From JACRBR01 sp964371355 (GTDB lineage: Bacteria > Chloroflexota > Dehalococcoidia > DSTF01 > JACRBR01): a DNA stretch of 64,000 nt. Positions within the stretch are counted from its first letter, which is position 1. Each line of letters opens with the position of its first letter. The translations under genes were made by a program, and so were the position numbers. A model generated the notes under the pieces. That model was not told the origin of the DNA and searched no databases. It saw only the letters and a program-made list of their open reading frames with translations. The stretch covers positions 62,001 to 126,000 of the forward strand of contig CAYJMG010000004.1 in NCBI GenBank assembly GCA_964371355.1, given 5' to 3'. Below are positions 17,642-26,272 of the stretch, piece after piece.

Positions 17642-19822
17642 ATGCACCGACTGTCCCTTTCCATGCTTGCCGCGGCTGCGGCTGCCATCCTCGTGCTGAT
17701 CACCGCCGTGCTGGCCGTGGCGATCCTTGACGACATCAACGAAGCGCGCACGAAGGGCGACCAGCTGCAGCACGAGGTGGACGAGCTGCGGCTGCTGCGG
17801 CAGTTCGAGAGCGCGCTCTTCATCGAGGTCGGATCTATGCCGGCGTACATCCTGTCGCCGGACGAGCGGTACGCGCGGGACTTCGAGGACGCGCGGGTGC
17901 GAGCAGCATCGGCGCTGCAGCAACTGGAGGGGCTGGACACCCACGGCGCGGAGGAGGACGCGGCGTTGCAGGCGCTAACGGCGAGCTACGCGGACCTGAC
18001 GGCGCAGTCGAGGGGCAGCATGGACGCGCTGGTGGGGAACCCGGCGGAGGTAGAGCTGACACCGGAGGGGATCGGCGCGTTCGTGGACGTGTTCTACGAG
18101 GTGCAGGCGTCGGCGGAGGCCGCCTCGACGGAGAACGAGGCGCGAGTCGTGGATCTGGATCAGCAGGTACGCGACGCGGTCCGTGAGCGGTCGCAGTTAC
18201 TACTCGCGCTCGTCGGGTTCTGGTCGGGGGTGATCCTCGCGACGACGATCGCGGCGTACTGGCTGGTCGCGCGGCCGATCGTCGGTGTTTCGCACGTGGC
18301 GCGGGCGTTCGCGCGGGGCGAGCGCGCGGTGCGCGCGACGATCTCGGGGCCGCGGGAATTGTCGCAGTTGGGCGCCGACATGAACTTCATGCTGGAGACG
18401 ACGAACGAGCGGGCGCGGGCGCTGGAGATGGAAGCGCTGGAGCGCAGGCGCATCGCGGAGGCGCTGGAACGGACGCTGGAGTCGGAGCGGGCGCTACGAG
18501 ACCAGTTGCAGCACCAGGCGTTCCACGATCCCCTGACGGGCCTGAGCAACCGCGCGCGGTTCATCGACCGGCTGGATCACGCGCTGGCGCGCAGGACGGT
18601 GCGGGCGGCGGGCCCGTCGCTGCTGTTCCTGGACCTGGATGACTTCAAGTCGATCAACGACACGCTGGGGCACGCGGCGGGCGACGACCTGCTGCGGCAG
18701 GTCGGCGAACGGCTGCAGGCCTGCCTGAGGCCGGCGGACACGCTGGCGCGGCTGGGCGGCGACGAGTTCGGCGCACTTATCGAGGAGGCGCTCGAAGAAG
18801 ACGCCCTGATCGTGGCGGAGCGGATCCTGGATGCGCTACGCATGCCGTTCACGATCGCCGACCGCGAGGTGTTCAGCCGGGCGAGCGTGGGCGTGGTGCA
18901 GGCAAACCATGACGTAAGCGGTGCCGACCTGCTGCGCCACGCCGACGTTGCGATGTACGTGGCGAAGAGCCAGGGGAAGTCGCGGGTTATTGCCTACCGT
19001 GACGACATGGAAGCGGCGATGATGGACGAGATCGCGCTGGAGAACGACCTGCAGCGCGCGTTGGAGCGAAACGAGCTGGTGGTGCAGTACCAGCCTGTCG
19101 TGGGCGTGGCGGACGAGGCTCTCCTGGGTTTCGAGGCGCTGTTGCGGTGGCGGCATCCGTCGCGGGGCATGATCGAGCCGGACGCCTTCATCTACATCGC
19201 CGAGCGCACGGGGCTGGTGATGCCGATCGGCGAGTGGGTGCTCCGACAGGCGTGCGACACGCTGGCGCGCTGGCAGGAGCGGTACCCGCACCACCCGTCT
19301 CTCACGATGTCGGTCAACGTCTCCGCCCGGCAACTGGGGCAGCCGGACTTCACGGACGCGGTGGCGGCCGCGCTACGGGACACCGGCATCGCGCCGAACA
19401 CGCTGATCCTGGAGATCACGGAGTCGGCGATGATGGCGGACGGCACGCGGGCGATCGGCTACTTGCAGACGCTGCACGAGCTGGGAGTACGGCTGGCGGT
19501 CGACGACTTCGGGACGGGATACTCGTCGCTGTCTTACCTGCGCAACTTCCCGCTCGACGAGTTGAAGGTCGACAAGTCGTTCGTCGATCACGTGACGGAA
19601 TCGGGGAAAGAAGAGCATGTAGTGCGCTCGATCATCGGGCTGGCGAAGGCGCTGCACCTGAAGATCGTGGCGGAGGGCGTCGAGCGGGGCGACCAGTTGG
19701 AGATTCTGCGCGCGTTCGACTGTGACGAGGCGCAGGGGTTCTTGTTCAGCACGGCGATGGACGCGGACGACGCCGAACGGCTGCTGGAACGCGGAAGGCA
19801 GATGACGCGGGCTGCCGCCTGA
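17642..19822 (+). CDS. membrane GGDEF-EAL cyclic-di-GMP signalling protein
   Basis: A 726-residue sensor. An N-terminal helix (residues ~5-30), an extracytoplasmic region of about 160 residues and a second helix (~190-215) are followed by a HAMP-like segment (ARPIVGVSHVARAFARGERAV) and a coiled coil. The GGDEF domain has HDPLTGLSNRARF, DLDDFKSINDTLGH and an intact GGDEF near residue 371; the EAL domain has FEALLRWRHP, EITES, DDFGTGYSSLSYL and LKVDKSFV. Both active sites look complete, so it may make or break c-di-GMP. ATG 17642 has AGGAG just upstream. It ends 5 bp from the convergent HAD gene. An HD-GYP protein is 5 kb away. Confidence 0.93.
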   Translation: MHRLSLSMLAAAAAAILVLITAVLAVAILDDINEARTKGDQLQHEVDELRLLRQFESALFIEVGSMPAYILSPDERYARDFEDARVRAASALQQLEGLDTHGAEEDAALQALTASYADLTAQSRGSMDALVGNPAEVELTPEGIGAFVDVFYEVQASAEAASTENEARVVDLDQQVRDAVRERSQLLLALVGFWSGVILATTIAAYWLVARPIVGVSHVARAFARGERAVRATISGPRELSQLGADMNFMLETTNERARALEMEALERRRIAEALERTLESERALRDQLQHQAFHDPLTGLSNRARFIDRLDHALARRTVRAAGPSLLFLDLDDFKSINDTLGHAAGDDLLRQVGERLQACLRPADTLARLGGDEFGALIEEALEEDALIVAERILDALRMPFTIADREVFSRASVGVVQANHDVSGADLLRHADVAMYVAKSQGKSRVIAYRDDMEAAMMDEIALENDLQRALERNELVVQYQPVVGVADEALLGFEALLRWRHPSRGMIEPDAFIYIAERTGLVMPIGEWVLRQACDTLARWQERYPHHPSLTMSVNVSARQLGQPDFTDAVAAALRDTGIAPNTLILEITESAMMADGTRAIGYLQTLHELGVRLAVDDFGTGYSSLSYLRNFPLDELKVDKSFVDHVTESGKEEHVVRSIIGLAKALHLKIVAEGVERGDQLEILRAFDCDEAQGFLFSTAMDADDAERLLERGRQMTRAAA

Positions 19823-19827
19823 GACGG

Positions 19828-20670
19828 CTACTTCAGGATAGGCAGCTCGGTGAGTTCCCAGAGGTTCCAGATCGTGAAGTCGGGGCTGGCGCCTTCGCCT
19901 TCGGCGTAGTTGCCCAGGGCGCGGCCGGTCTGGGCGCGGGTGGCGGGGGAGGTGGTGACGTTGCCGTCGCCGTGGGGGCCTTCGCCGACTTGCTCGTCCT
20001 CGTGAGGCGGGTCGGCCTTGCGGACGCGGCGCCAGACGGCGGTCATGCCGAGCGCCTGGGCACCCTGGACGTCAGCGCGGAGCGAGTCGCCGACCATAAC
20101 GCACTCTTCGGCCGGCAAGCTCATCTCACGGAGGGTGTAGTTGTAGCACTCGGCGTGCGGCTTCATGTAGCCGATGTCGCAGGAGACGGCGACGGACTCG
20201 AAGTACCTGTCGAGGCCAAGCTCGCGCAGCTCCTCCTGGAAGCGCGGACCGCCGAACACGCGGTTGGTGACGCAGCCGATGCGGTAGCCCTTTTCCCGCA
20301 GCCAGTCGAGGGTCTGGAAGGCGTCATCGAACATGGTGCGACCGAGCGCGAGGCCCCCGATGTTCCAGGCGTCCCAGAGACGGGCGCCCTGGTCGTAGGT
20401 GAGGTCGAGGCCCATGCGGTTGGCGATCTGGCGGACGACCTCGTTGAAGTCGGGGCTGACGCAATCGGCCTCGTAGGCAGTGCGGTCAGCCTTCTCGACG
20501 CCGAGGCGGATCTCGCGGCCGAGGAAGCGCAGTTCGCCCTCGAGGGGCACGCCGAACTCCTCAAGGGCGGCGGTGATACGGCGCATGGTCTCCATGCGGA
20601 TGTCCATCGCGGCGGGCATTTTGGGGAAGTGCCAGAGGGTGTCGCCGAGGTCGAAGAGGATGGCTTTCAT
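19828..20670 (-). CDS. HAD superfamily hydrolase
   Basis: A 280-residue HAD phosphatase-like protein. Motif I is LFDLGDTL (nucleophile Asp7), motif II CVTN near residue 140, the Lys comes in IGYMKPH and motif III is VMVGDSLRADVQGA. After the fold a hydrophilic tail (~residues 218-265, rich in Glu, Asp, Gly and His) precedes a short WNLWEL end; the insertion is unusual. The substrate is unknown. No clear ribosome binding site precedes ATG 20670, where a heptamer array begins immediately upstream. Confidence 0.87.
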   Translation of the reverse strand: MKAILFDLGDTLWHFPKMPAAMDIRMETMRRITAALEEFGVPLEGELRFLGREIRLGVEKADRTAYEADCVSPDFNEVVRQIANRMGLDLTYDQGARLWDAWNIGGLALGRTMFDDAFQTLDWLREKGYRIGCVTNRVFGGPRFQEELRELGLDRYFESVAVSCDIGYMKPHAECYNYTLREMSLPAEECVMVGDSLRADVQGAQALGMTAVWRRVRKADPPHEDEQVGEGPHGDGNVTTSPATRAQTGRALGNYAEGEGASPDFTIWNLWELTELPILK

Positions 20671-20705
20671 AGTTGGCAGTTCACAGTGGACAGTGGACAG
20701 ATGCG
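20671..20705 (+). repeat. heptamer array upstream of the HAD gene
   Basis: agttggc, agttcac, agtggac, agtggac, agatgcg: five 7-bp units directly abutting the HAD start codon. Confidence 0.65.
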
Positions 20706-20772
20706 TTGGTTGGTCGCTGGTCGAAGCGTAGCGTGACGGGACGTGGCGGGCTAATCGGGCGGCCGCTTGACG

Positions 20773-20982
20773 TTAGTCGCGGCGGGAAGACGACTGGCTG
20801 CGGCCGAAGATGCCGAGGAGGGGAGAACCGGCGCCGAGGAGGAAGCCGAAGTCGTACCAGTTGCCGGCGCGCGCGAGGTTGTAGAAGGGGAAGCGGTCCC
20901 AGCCGCCGAAGACGTGGACGATGAGGATGAACCAGGCGGTGAAGCCGTTCCAGAAGCCCCAGAGGAAGTCCTGCCACCACAT
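20773..20982 (-). CDS. small conserved-looking membrane protein
   Basis: 69 residues: MWWQDFLWGFWNGF leads into a membrane segment (TAWFILIVHVFGGW), then FPFYNLARAGNWYDFGFLLGAGSPLLGIFG, which may form a second, weaker membrane segment, and a basic SSSRRD tail. I have seen similar short proteins of this texture in Chloroflexota and Actinobacteria, without function. High aromatic content and a complete frame from ATG to stop argue that it is real. It is flanked on both sides by heptamer arrays. Confidence 0.65.
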   Translation of the reverse strand: MWWQDFLWGFWNGFTAWFILIVHVFGGWDRFPFYNLARAGNWYDFGFLLGAGSPLLGIFGRSQSSSRRD

Positions 20983-20986
20983 CTTT

Positions 20987-21014
20987 AGTTCTCAGTTGTC
21001 AGGTTTCAGGTTCC
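20987..21014 (+). repeat. heptamer array upstream of the small membrane protein
   Basis: agttctc, agttgtc, aggtttc, aggttcc: four 7-bp units. Confidence 0.55.
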
Positions 21015-21064
21015 AAGATCGCGACTTGAGGAGGCCTGCGCGAGGGCCGGATGACCCAATGTCA

Positions 21065-21114
21065 TGCGCGGACGGCATGCCGCCGCGGCGCACGGGTGCC
21101 ATAAAGATGGCCGA
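21065..21114 (+). repeat. left copy of an imperfect direct repeat flanking the VOC-DinB gene
   Basis: tgcgcggacggcatgcc (21065-21081) is identical to 22163-22179; similarity continues through cgggtgc to an ATGGCCG end. See the right copy. Confidence 0.6.
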
Positions 21115-21198
21115 TGACTGGCTCTCGGTGTCGTCCGGTGGGCTCTCCCAGCCGCTCGCGGTAGTGTGGTACGAAACCACGCGAGGAGGGCCACCCTG

Positions 21199-22020
21199 AT
21201 GCGGATGCACGGCATCGAGATCCCAGTCCACGACATGGACCGCGCATACCTCTTCTATCGAGACATCTTGCGGTTCCCAGCGATAGGGCGATTCGGGGGC
21301 GACCTGTCCATGTTCTTCCTGAGTGATGTGCATGGTGGCATGGCGATGCTGATTCGTTCTGAGGGCCCGCCGGATGGCCGGGGCTCGCGGCTGATCTTGA
21401 CCGCGGATGGTATCGATCGCGAGCGGGCAGAGCTCGAGGCGATGGGCGTGACGTTCCTCGGAGGCACGGACCACAGCCCGCTCGGGTCGACCGCACACTT
21501 CCTCGACTCGGAGGGCAACCGGCTGGTGCTGTTCGACAACACGATCACGCAGTTGCTGCGCGAGCAGGCGCATGCATCCAACGCGGTGCTTGCCTCGGCG
21601 CTTGATGCGAGGCAAGCGACGTTGCTGGCGACGCTCTCCGGGCTAAGCGAGCACGACGCGGCGTCTCGCCCTGCCCCTGATGAGTGGCCGATCCTCGGCC
21701 ACGTGGCGCACGTCGTGGACACGCTCGACTCGTGCGGAGTGATAGCGCGTGACCTGGCCGTTGGTCGCCAGCCCCCGCGCGACCTCCTCCTGCGCCGGGA
21801 GTACGCCCTCGAGACGCTCGCCAGCGGCCGCAGCGAGCTGGAGCGCGCATTCATGGGCGCGCAGGGCTGGCTGCGGGAACTGCCCGACGCGGACGGCGAC
21901 GCCCGGCTCGTGCATGGCGTGTTCGGCGGGCTGAGCGCCCGAGAGTGGGCTGCCTTCATGCTCTTCCACATCGGCCTGCATACCGATCAGATCCGGGCGA
22001 TTACGTCCACAAACCGGTGA
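21199..22020 (+). CDS. VOC-DinB fusion protein
   Basis: A 273-residue fusion. Residues 1-~115 form a VOC (glyoxalase-fold) module: MHGIEIPVHDMDRAYLFYRDIL, then SPLGSTAHFLDSEGNRLVLFD. Residues ~130-273 look like a DinB-type four-helix bundle, with HVAHVVDTLD and FHIGLHTDQI where the metal-binding His residues of DinB proteins are expected. DinB proteins often act as thiol-dependent transferases, so a metal-dependent thiol or conjugate reaction is possible, but this is inference. ATG 21199 follows GGAGG by about 10 nt. Imperfect direct repeats flank the gene. Confidence 0.8.
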   Translation: MRMHGIEIPVHDMDRAYLFYRDILRFPAIGRFGGDLSMFFLSDVHGGMAMLIRSEGPPDGRGSRLILTADGIDRERAELEAMGVTFLGGTDHSPLGSTAHFLDSEGNRLVLFDNTITQLLREQAHASNAVLASALDARQATLLATLSGLSEHDAASRPAPDEWPILGHVAHVVDTLDSCGVIARDLAVGRQPPRDLLLRREYALETLASGRSELERAFMGAQGWLRELPDADGDARLVHGVFGGLSAREWAAFMLFHIGLHTDQIRAITSTNR

Positions 22021-22402
22021 CGCGCCGGAGAGGCAGGCTGGCCGACGGTGACGCCCCGGCCAATTCGCCGCAACGTCCCTCGGACCGCCGTCCCAACGGC
22101 CGTTCCGTTCGCCAGCTGCGACACTTCCAGCTTGGCGAGTTCGGCACCATGCCCTCCTGTTGTGCGCGGACGGCATGCCAGCCAGGCGAACGGGTGCGCA
22201 GGGGTTTCAATGGCCGTTCTAGCGCGGCGAGCGGAGGTTTCGCATGGCCGGTTCTCTCGCCGGCGCGAGCGGTGCGCGGCAATCTATTCAATGGCCGGGA
22301 ATCCATAGCGGAACCTTCACAGCGGCGATACATTTGTGATGTAGTGAGGTCTGCGCCGGCGGCGTACGGCTGGCGGCTGTAGCAGGCCCGCAAGGAGTAT
22401 CG
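22021..22402. repeat. non-coding spacer with direct repeat and degenerate ATGGCCG repeats
   Basis: No gene seen. It carries the right copy of the VOC-DinB flanking repeat (22163-22179 exact core) and, from about 22183 to 22310, three degenerate units built on a GGCGAGCGG-like start and an ATGGCCG end. AAGGAG of the SPFH gene lies at the 3' edge. Confidence 0.55.
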
Positions 22403-24445
22403 ATGGAGACGTCTGTCGTCGCGTTGATCGTGATTGGCGGGGCGGCGCTGTTGTTCCTGCTGCTGGCGCTGTTCAGCGGGATGGTCGTGAATGTGGGCGG
22501 CCAACAGGTCGGCATCAGAGAACGCAAGTACTTCGGCAAGAGCCTGCCGGAGGGGCGCGTGGTGGCGATGCCGGGCGAGATCGGCATCCAGGCGCGGGTG
22601 TTGCAACCGGGGCTGACATTTCAGATCCCGTTCCTGTACAGCGTGACGAAGGACGACATGTTCGTCATAGGCGAGGACGAGGTGGGGCTAGTCGAGTCGA
22701 TCGACGGGCTGCCGCTGGAACCGGGGAACATCTTCGGCCGGCGGGTGGCGAACCACGACTCGTACCAGGACGCCGAGGGGTTCCTGCGAAACGGCGGCCA
22801 GAAGGGGCCGCAGATCGACATCCTGCCGCCGGGCAAGTATCGCATCAACACGTACCTGTTCCGGGTGCGGACGTCGGCCGCGGTGGTGATCGCGCAGAAC
22901 CAGGTGGGGATCGTGAACGCGCGCGACGGCCAGCCGATCGGGCCGGGACGACTGCTGGCGCACCAGGTGCAGGGGCACCAGGGGTTCCAAGACGGGGAGG
23001 CGTTCGTGGGGGCGGGCGGCCAACGCGGCCCGCAGATCGAGGTGATGCTGCCGGGGCGGTACCGGATCAACTCCGACCTGTTCAGCGTGGAGATCCAGCC
23101 GGCGACGGTGGTGCAGGCGAACCAGGTGGGGCTGGTGACGGCGAAGGACGGCGTCCCGCTGGAACCCGGCGAGCTGGTGGCTTCGGTCACCGAGGGCCAC
23201 AGCGACTTTCAGGATGCCTCATCGTTCCTCTCGAACGGCGGGCAGCGGGGGCCACAGTACGACCTGCTGAAGCCGGGGACGTACTACATCAACCCGTTGA
23301 TGCTGGACGTGAAGCTGGACAACGTGATCGTGGTCGAGCGTGGCGAAGTCGCGGTGCTGGTGTCGAATGTCGGCAAAGAGCCGCGGCAAATGACGGAGGA
23401 CGAGCGGCTTGGCTTCGGGCAAGAGCGTTACGTGGTGCCGGCAGGGTACCGGGGCATCCAGTCCGAAGTAGCGGGGCCGGGCGTGTACTACCTGAACCGC
23501 TGGGCGTACATCGCGTACATCATCCCGACGACGAACCTGACGATCGACTGGGCCGACAAGGGGTCCATGGGCGATCCGGGAGAGCCGGCGGGAGGGCCGG
23601 GCCACCTGCAGCTCTTCAACCCGCTTGCCGTGATCAGCAAAGACGGGTTCGAGATGCGAGTGAGCGTGAAAGTCGTCATCCGGGTGCGGCCGGACCAGGC
23701 GCCGCTGATGGTGGCGAAGATCGGATCGATCGAGAAGCTGATCGACAACGTCATCCACCCGATGATCGACTCGTCGTTCCGGAACCAGGCGTCCTCGACG
23801 GAAGCGATGAACTTCATGCAGGACCGCGCGCTGGAGCAGGCGAAGGCCGAGGCGCGGGCGCGGGACGAACTGGAAAAGTACCACGTCGAGTGCGTGTCGG
23901 TGCTGATCTCGCAGATCATCCTGCCGCAGGAGCTAATGGAAATTCAGACGCGGCGCGTCATCGCGGCGCAGCAGCAGGCGATGTTCGTCGAGCAGCAGAA
24001 GGCGGAAGAGAAGCGCATCGATACGGAGAACACGCGGGCGAAGGCGGACAAGCAGCCGGAGCTGGTGGCGGCGCAGATCTCGGTGCAGGTGGCGGAGCAG
24101 ACGAAGCAACAGACCATCCTGACGGCCGAGGGCCGGGCGCGCGCCGTCGAGTTGGAGGGCGCGGCCGAGGGCCAGAAGATCCTGGCGGTGGGCCAGGCGA
24201 CGGCGGAGGCATACGAGCAGCAGGTGGCAGCGGTGGGGCAGTTGAACCTGGCCGGGATCGAGGTCACGAAGTCAATAGCGGCGGCCGGGTTGAAGATCAC
24301 GCCCGACATCATGGTGGGAGGCGGTGGAGACGGCGGCGGGGCGAACATCTTCTCCGCATTCATCGCTCAACTGCTGGCCGGGAACCGGGTCGCGCTGTCT
24401 GGCCCGAACGGCGGGACGCAGCCGCCGACGGCGCCGCAGGCATAA
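22403..24445 (+). CDS. SPFH/flotillin-like membrane protein with three 74-residue repeats
   Basis: A 680-residue protein: an N-terminal membrane helix (residues 5-25), then three tandem units beginning VGLVE (94), VGIVN (168) and VGLVT (242), each exactly 74 residues and containing DGxPLxPG, GGQ(R/K)GPQ and PGxYxIN. An SPFH/PHB domain follows (~310-510) and then a long Ala/Glu/Gln-rich helix (EQQKAEEKRIDTENTRAKAD) typical of flotillins, and a Gly-rich and Pro-rich end. Flotillins scaffold membrane microdomains. The repeated module recalls the beta modules of vault-like or band-7 proteins; that is inference. AAGGAG precedes the ATG. A strong hairpin follows the stop. Confidence 0.87.
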   Translation: METSVVALIVIGGAALLFLLLALFSGMVVNVGGQQVGIRERKYFGKSLPEGRVVAMPGEIGIQARVLQPGLTFQIPFLYSVTKDDMFVIGEDEVGLVESIDGLPLEPGNIFGRRVANHDSYQDAEGFLRNGGQKGPQIDILPPGKYRINTYLFRVRTSAAVVIAQNQVGIVNARDGQPIGPGRLLAHQVQGHQGFQDGEAFVGAGGQRGPQIEVMLPGRYRINSDLFSVEIQPATVVQANQVGLVTAKDGVPLEPGELVASVTEGHSDFQDASSFLSNGGQRGPQYDLLKPGTYYINPLMLDVKLDNVIVVERGEVAVLVSNVGKEPRQMTEDERLGFGQERYVVPAGYRGIQSEVAGPGVYYLNRWAYIAYIIPTTNLTIDWADKGSMGDPGEPAGGPGHLQLFNPLAVISKDGFEMRVSVKVVIRVRPDQAPLMVAKIGSIEKLIDNVIHPMIDSSFRNQASSTEAMNFMQDRALEQAKAEARARDELEKYHVECVSVLISQIILPQELMEIQTRRVIAAQQQAMFVEQQKAEEKRIDTENTRAKADKQPELVAAQISVQVAEQTKQQTILTAEGRARAVELEGAAEGQKILAVGQATAEAYEQQVAAVGQLNLAGIEVTKSIAAAGLKITPDIMVGGGGDGGGANIFSAFIAQLLAGNRVALSGPNGGTQPPTAPQA

Positions 24446-24506
24446 GCGCCACGGGCGCCACCCCGGGGGTGCCCAGGCGGGCATGCCGAATCTGTGGGAA
24501 TCATGG

Positions 24507-24539
24507 GAGCCGGGCGAGGTCGACGATCTCGCCCGGCTC
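24507..24539 (+). terminator. hairpin after the SPFH gene
   Basis: GAGCCGGGCGAG pairs with CTCGCCCGGCTC around a 9-nt loop, followed by ctgtt. A 12-bp stem with only a weak T tract. Confidence 0.7.
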
Positions 24540-24577
24540 CTGTTATGTCGCAGGGTTATCACCGCATTTCGGCAGCC

Positions 24578-24583
24578 GATACT
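24578..24583 (+). promoter_or_regulatory. -10 box GATACT of the HD-GYP gene
   Basis: GATACT ends 8 nt before ATG 24592 and there is no ribosome binding site, so the mRNA is probably leaderless. Confidence 0.45.
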
Positions 24584-24591
24584 TCCTCGCT

Positions 24592-25995
24592 ATGGGGGAT
24601 CTCGCGCTTCGACGGGTAGGTGGAGCGGCGGCGGCGGCGGTGCTGGCATCGCCGATTCTGTTCCTGGCCGCAGCCCGGGCCTTCCCGGCCATCGACGGCC
24701 TGCAGATGCACTTCCACTTGCACTTCTGGATTGTGGGTGTGACCGCGTTGGCATCGGCGATCGCGTGCGCGATCGTGATTTCGGGAGCGAAGACGCTGCG
24801 CGAGACACGGCTGCTGTTCCTGGCGCTGGCGTTCCTGTCAATCGCGGCGGTGTTCTCGGTACACGGTCTGTTGACGCCGGGCGTGATCAAGAACGAGTTC
24901 TACATGGCACTCGGTGTTTCCGCGTGGGTCAGCGTCATGCTGGGGTCGCTACTGGTGGCGCTGAGCGCGGTCGAGCTGCCTGACGGCGTGGACCGCTTCG
25001 TGCGGAAACGCGGCGGCATGATCTTCGCGTGGTTCGCGACGGGCCTTGCGTCGTACATCCTCGTGAGCTGGAACATCGAAGGATGGCTGGACGACGTGCC
25101 GACCGACGACCGGACGGTGCAGTACGGCATCGCGTCGGCGTCGACGGCGCTGTTCGCGTTCGCGCTGTACCGGTACGCGCAGGCGTGGTTCTTCGCGCGG
25201 CTGCCCTCGCAAGCTGTGATGGCGGCTGCGCTCGGGCTGCTGGTGCAGGTGCCGCCGATCCTGCTCTGGGGGCAGGTGTGGCACCTGTCGTGGTGGGTAT
25301 ACCACTTCGCATACGGCGCGGCGTTCGTGGTGCTGTTCGCGGGGTGGGGGCTGGAGTGGCGGCGGGCGGGGTCGCTGAGCGCGATCGCTGAGGCGTTGTC
25401 GATGCGCGACGCGCTGGCGCAGCTCAACCGCGGGCGCGACCAGCAGGTGATCGAGCTGGTGGACGCCATCGAGGCGAAGGACCACTACACCGTGGGGCAC
25501 GTGCACCGGGTGGGGTCGCTGGCGTTCGAGATGGGAAAGCATCTGGGGCTCGCCGCGACGGAGCTGCGCGAGGTGGTGCTGGCGGCGCAGATGCACGACG
25601 TGGGGAAGATCCACACGCCGACGGCGATCCTGCAGAAGCCCGGGGCGCTGACGAACGAGGAGACGGCGGAGATGCAGCGGCACACGCTGTTCGGGGGCGA
25701 CATCGCGGGGCGCGTGCGGGCGCTGCGTGCGGTCTCGGGCGCGGTGCGGGCGCACCACGAGCGGTACGACGGGCGAGGGTATCCGGACGGGCTGCGCGGC
25801 GAGGCGATCCCGTTCGCGGCGCGGATCGTATCGGTGGCGGACACGTATGACGCAATGACGACGAACCGGCCGTACCGCGAGGCGCTGTCGCACGAGGCGG
25901 CGGTAGCGGAGATCCGGCGGGTGCGCGGGACGCAGCTCGACCCGCTGTGCGTGGATGCGTTTCTGGCGATGTTCGAGTCGTTGGCGGCGGCGTAA
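24592..25995 (+). CDS. membrane HD-GYP cyclic-di-GMP phosphodiesterase
   Basis: A 467-residue protein with a polytopic N-terminus (about seven hydrophobic segments, residues 5-260, His-rich HFHLHFW in the second) followed by a short coiled coil and a C-terminal HD-GYP domain. The HD pair lies in AAQMHDVGKIHTP near residue 335 and HHERYDGRGYPDGL provides GYP; the end VADTYDAMTTNRPYR is typical. Likely role: hydrolysis of c-di-GMP to GMP in response to a membrane signal. ATG 24592 is the first start after the SPFH terminator. Confidence 0.92.
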   Translation: MGDLALRRVGGAAAAAVLASPILFLAAARAFPAIDGLQMHFHLHFWIVGVTALASAIACAIVISGAKTLRETRLLFLALAFLSIAAVFSVHGLLTPGVIKNEFYMALGVSAWVSVMLGSLLVALSAVELPDGVDRFVRKRGGMIFAWFATGLASYILVSWNIEGWLDDVPTDDRTVQYGIASASTALFAFALYRYAQAWFFARLPSQAVMAAALGLLVQVPPILLWGQVWHLSWWVYHFAYGAAFVVLFAGWGLEWRRAGSLSAIAEALSMRDALAQLNRGRDQQVIELVDAIEAKDHYTVGHVHRVGSLAFEMGKHLGLAATELREVVLAAQMHDVGKIHTPTAILQKPGALTNEETAEMQRHTLFGGDIAGRVRALRAVSGAVRAHHERYDGRGYPDGLRGEAIPFAARIVSVADTYDAMTTNRPYREALSHEAAVAEIRRVRGTQLDPLCVDAFLAMFESLAAA

Positions 25996-26006
25996 GGCGC
26001 GAGTGA

Positions 26007-26054
26007 GTCAGTGCGTCAGCGCGTCAGTGCGTCAGCGTATCAGCGCGTCAGTGA
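26007..26054 (+). repeat. octamer array (gtcagtgc/gtcagcgc)
   Basis: Six 8-bp units in register: gtcagtgc, gtcagcgc, gtcagtgc, gtcagcgt, atcagcgc, gtcagtga. It begins just after the HD-GYP stop. Confidence 0.8.
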
Positions 26055-26120
26055 GCGCCCTCTCCTAATCGGTTGCGCACAGAACTCGCGCGTGGACAGT
26101 GGGTTATGTGAACGACGATT

Positions 26121-26142
26121 GCACAGCCGGGGGCGGCTGTGC
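26121..26142 (+). terminator. hairpin between HD-GYP and dnaX
   Basis: GCACAGCCG and CGGCTGTGC pair around GGGG (9-bp stem). No T tract follows, so it may be a terminator or another structured element. The rest of the 275-nt spacer holds an octamer array and a TATACT-like box near 26227. Confidence 0.5.
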
Positions 26143-26272
26143 CACATCACCGGCGCGGGCCGCGGTTCCACTCGTGTAATCGCGGCCTCAGGCGAGTACA
26201 CCGGCGTGCCCGTACATCGGGCGGCGATATACTTGGGCGCAATCCCGAATCTGACCGAGGAATGTGGCCCGC

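Noticed and set aside
14390..17730. Long plus-strand frames opposite argH and the glycosyltransferase (504 and 529 residues)
   Set aside because: Gly/Glu/Asp-rich low-complexity translations of antisense DNA; the minus-strand genes are unambiguous.
24890..25893. Frames opposite the HD-GYP gene
   Set aside because: Arg/His-rich shadows with no ribosome binding site or family pattern.
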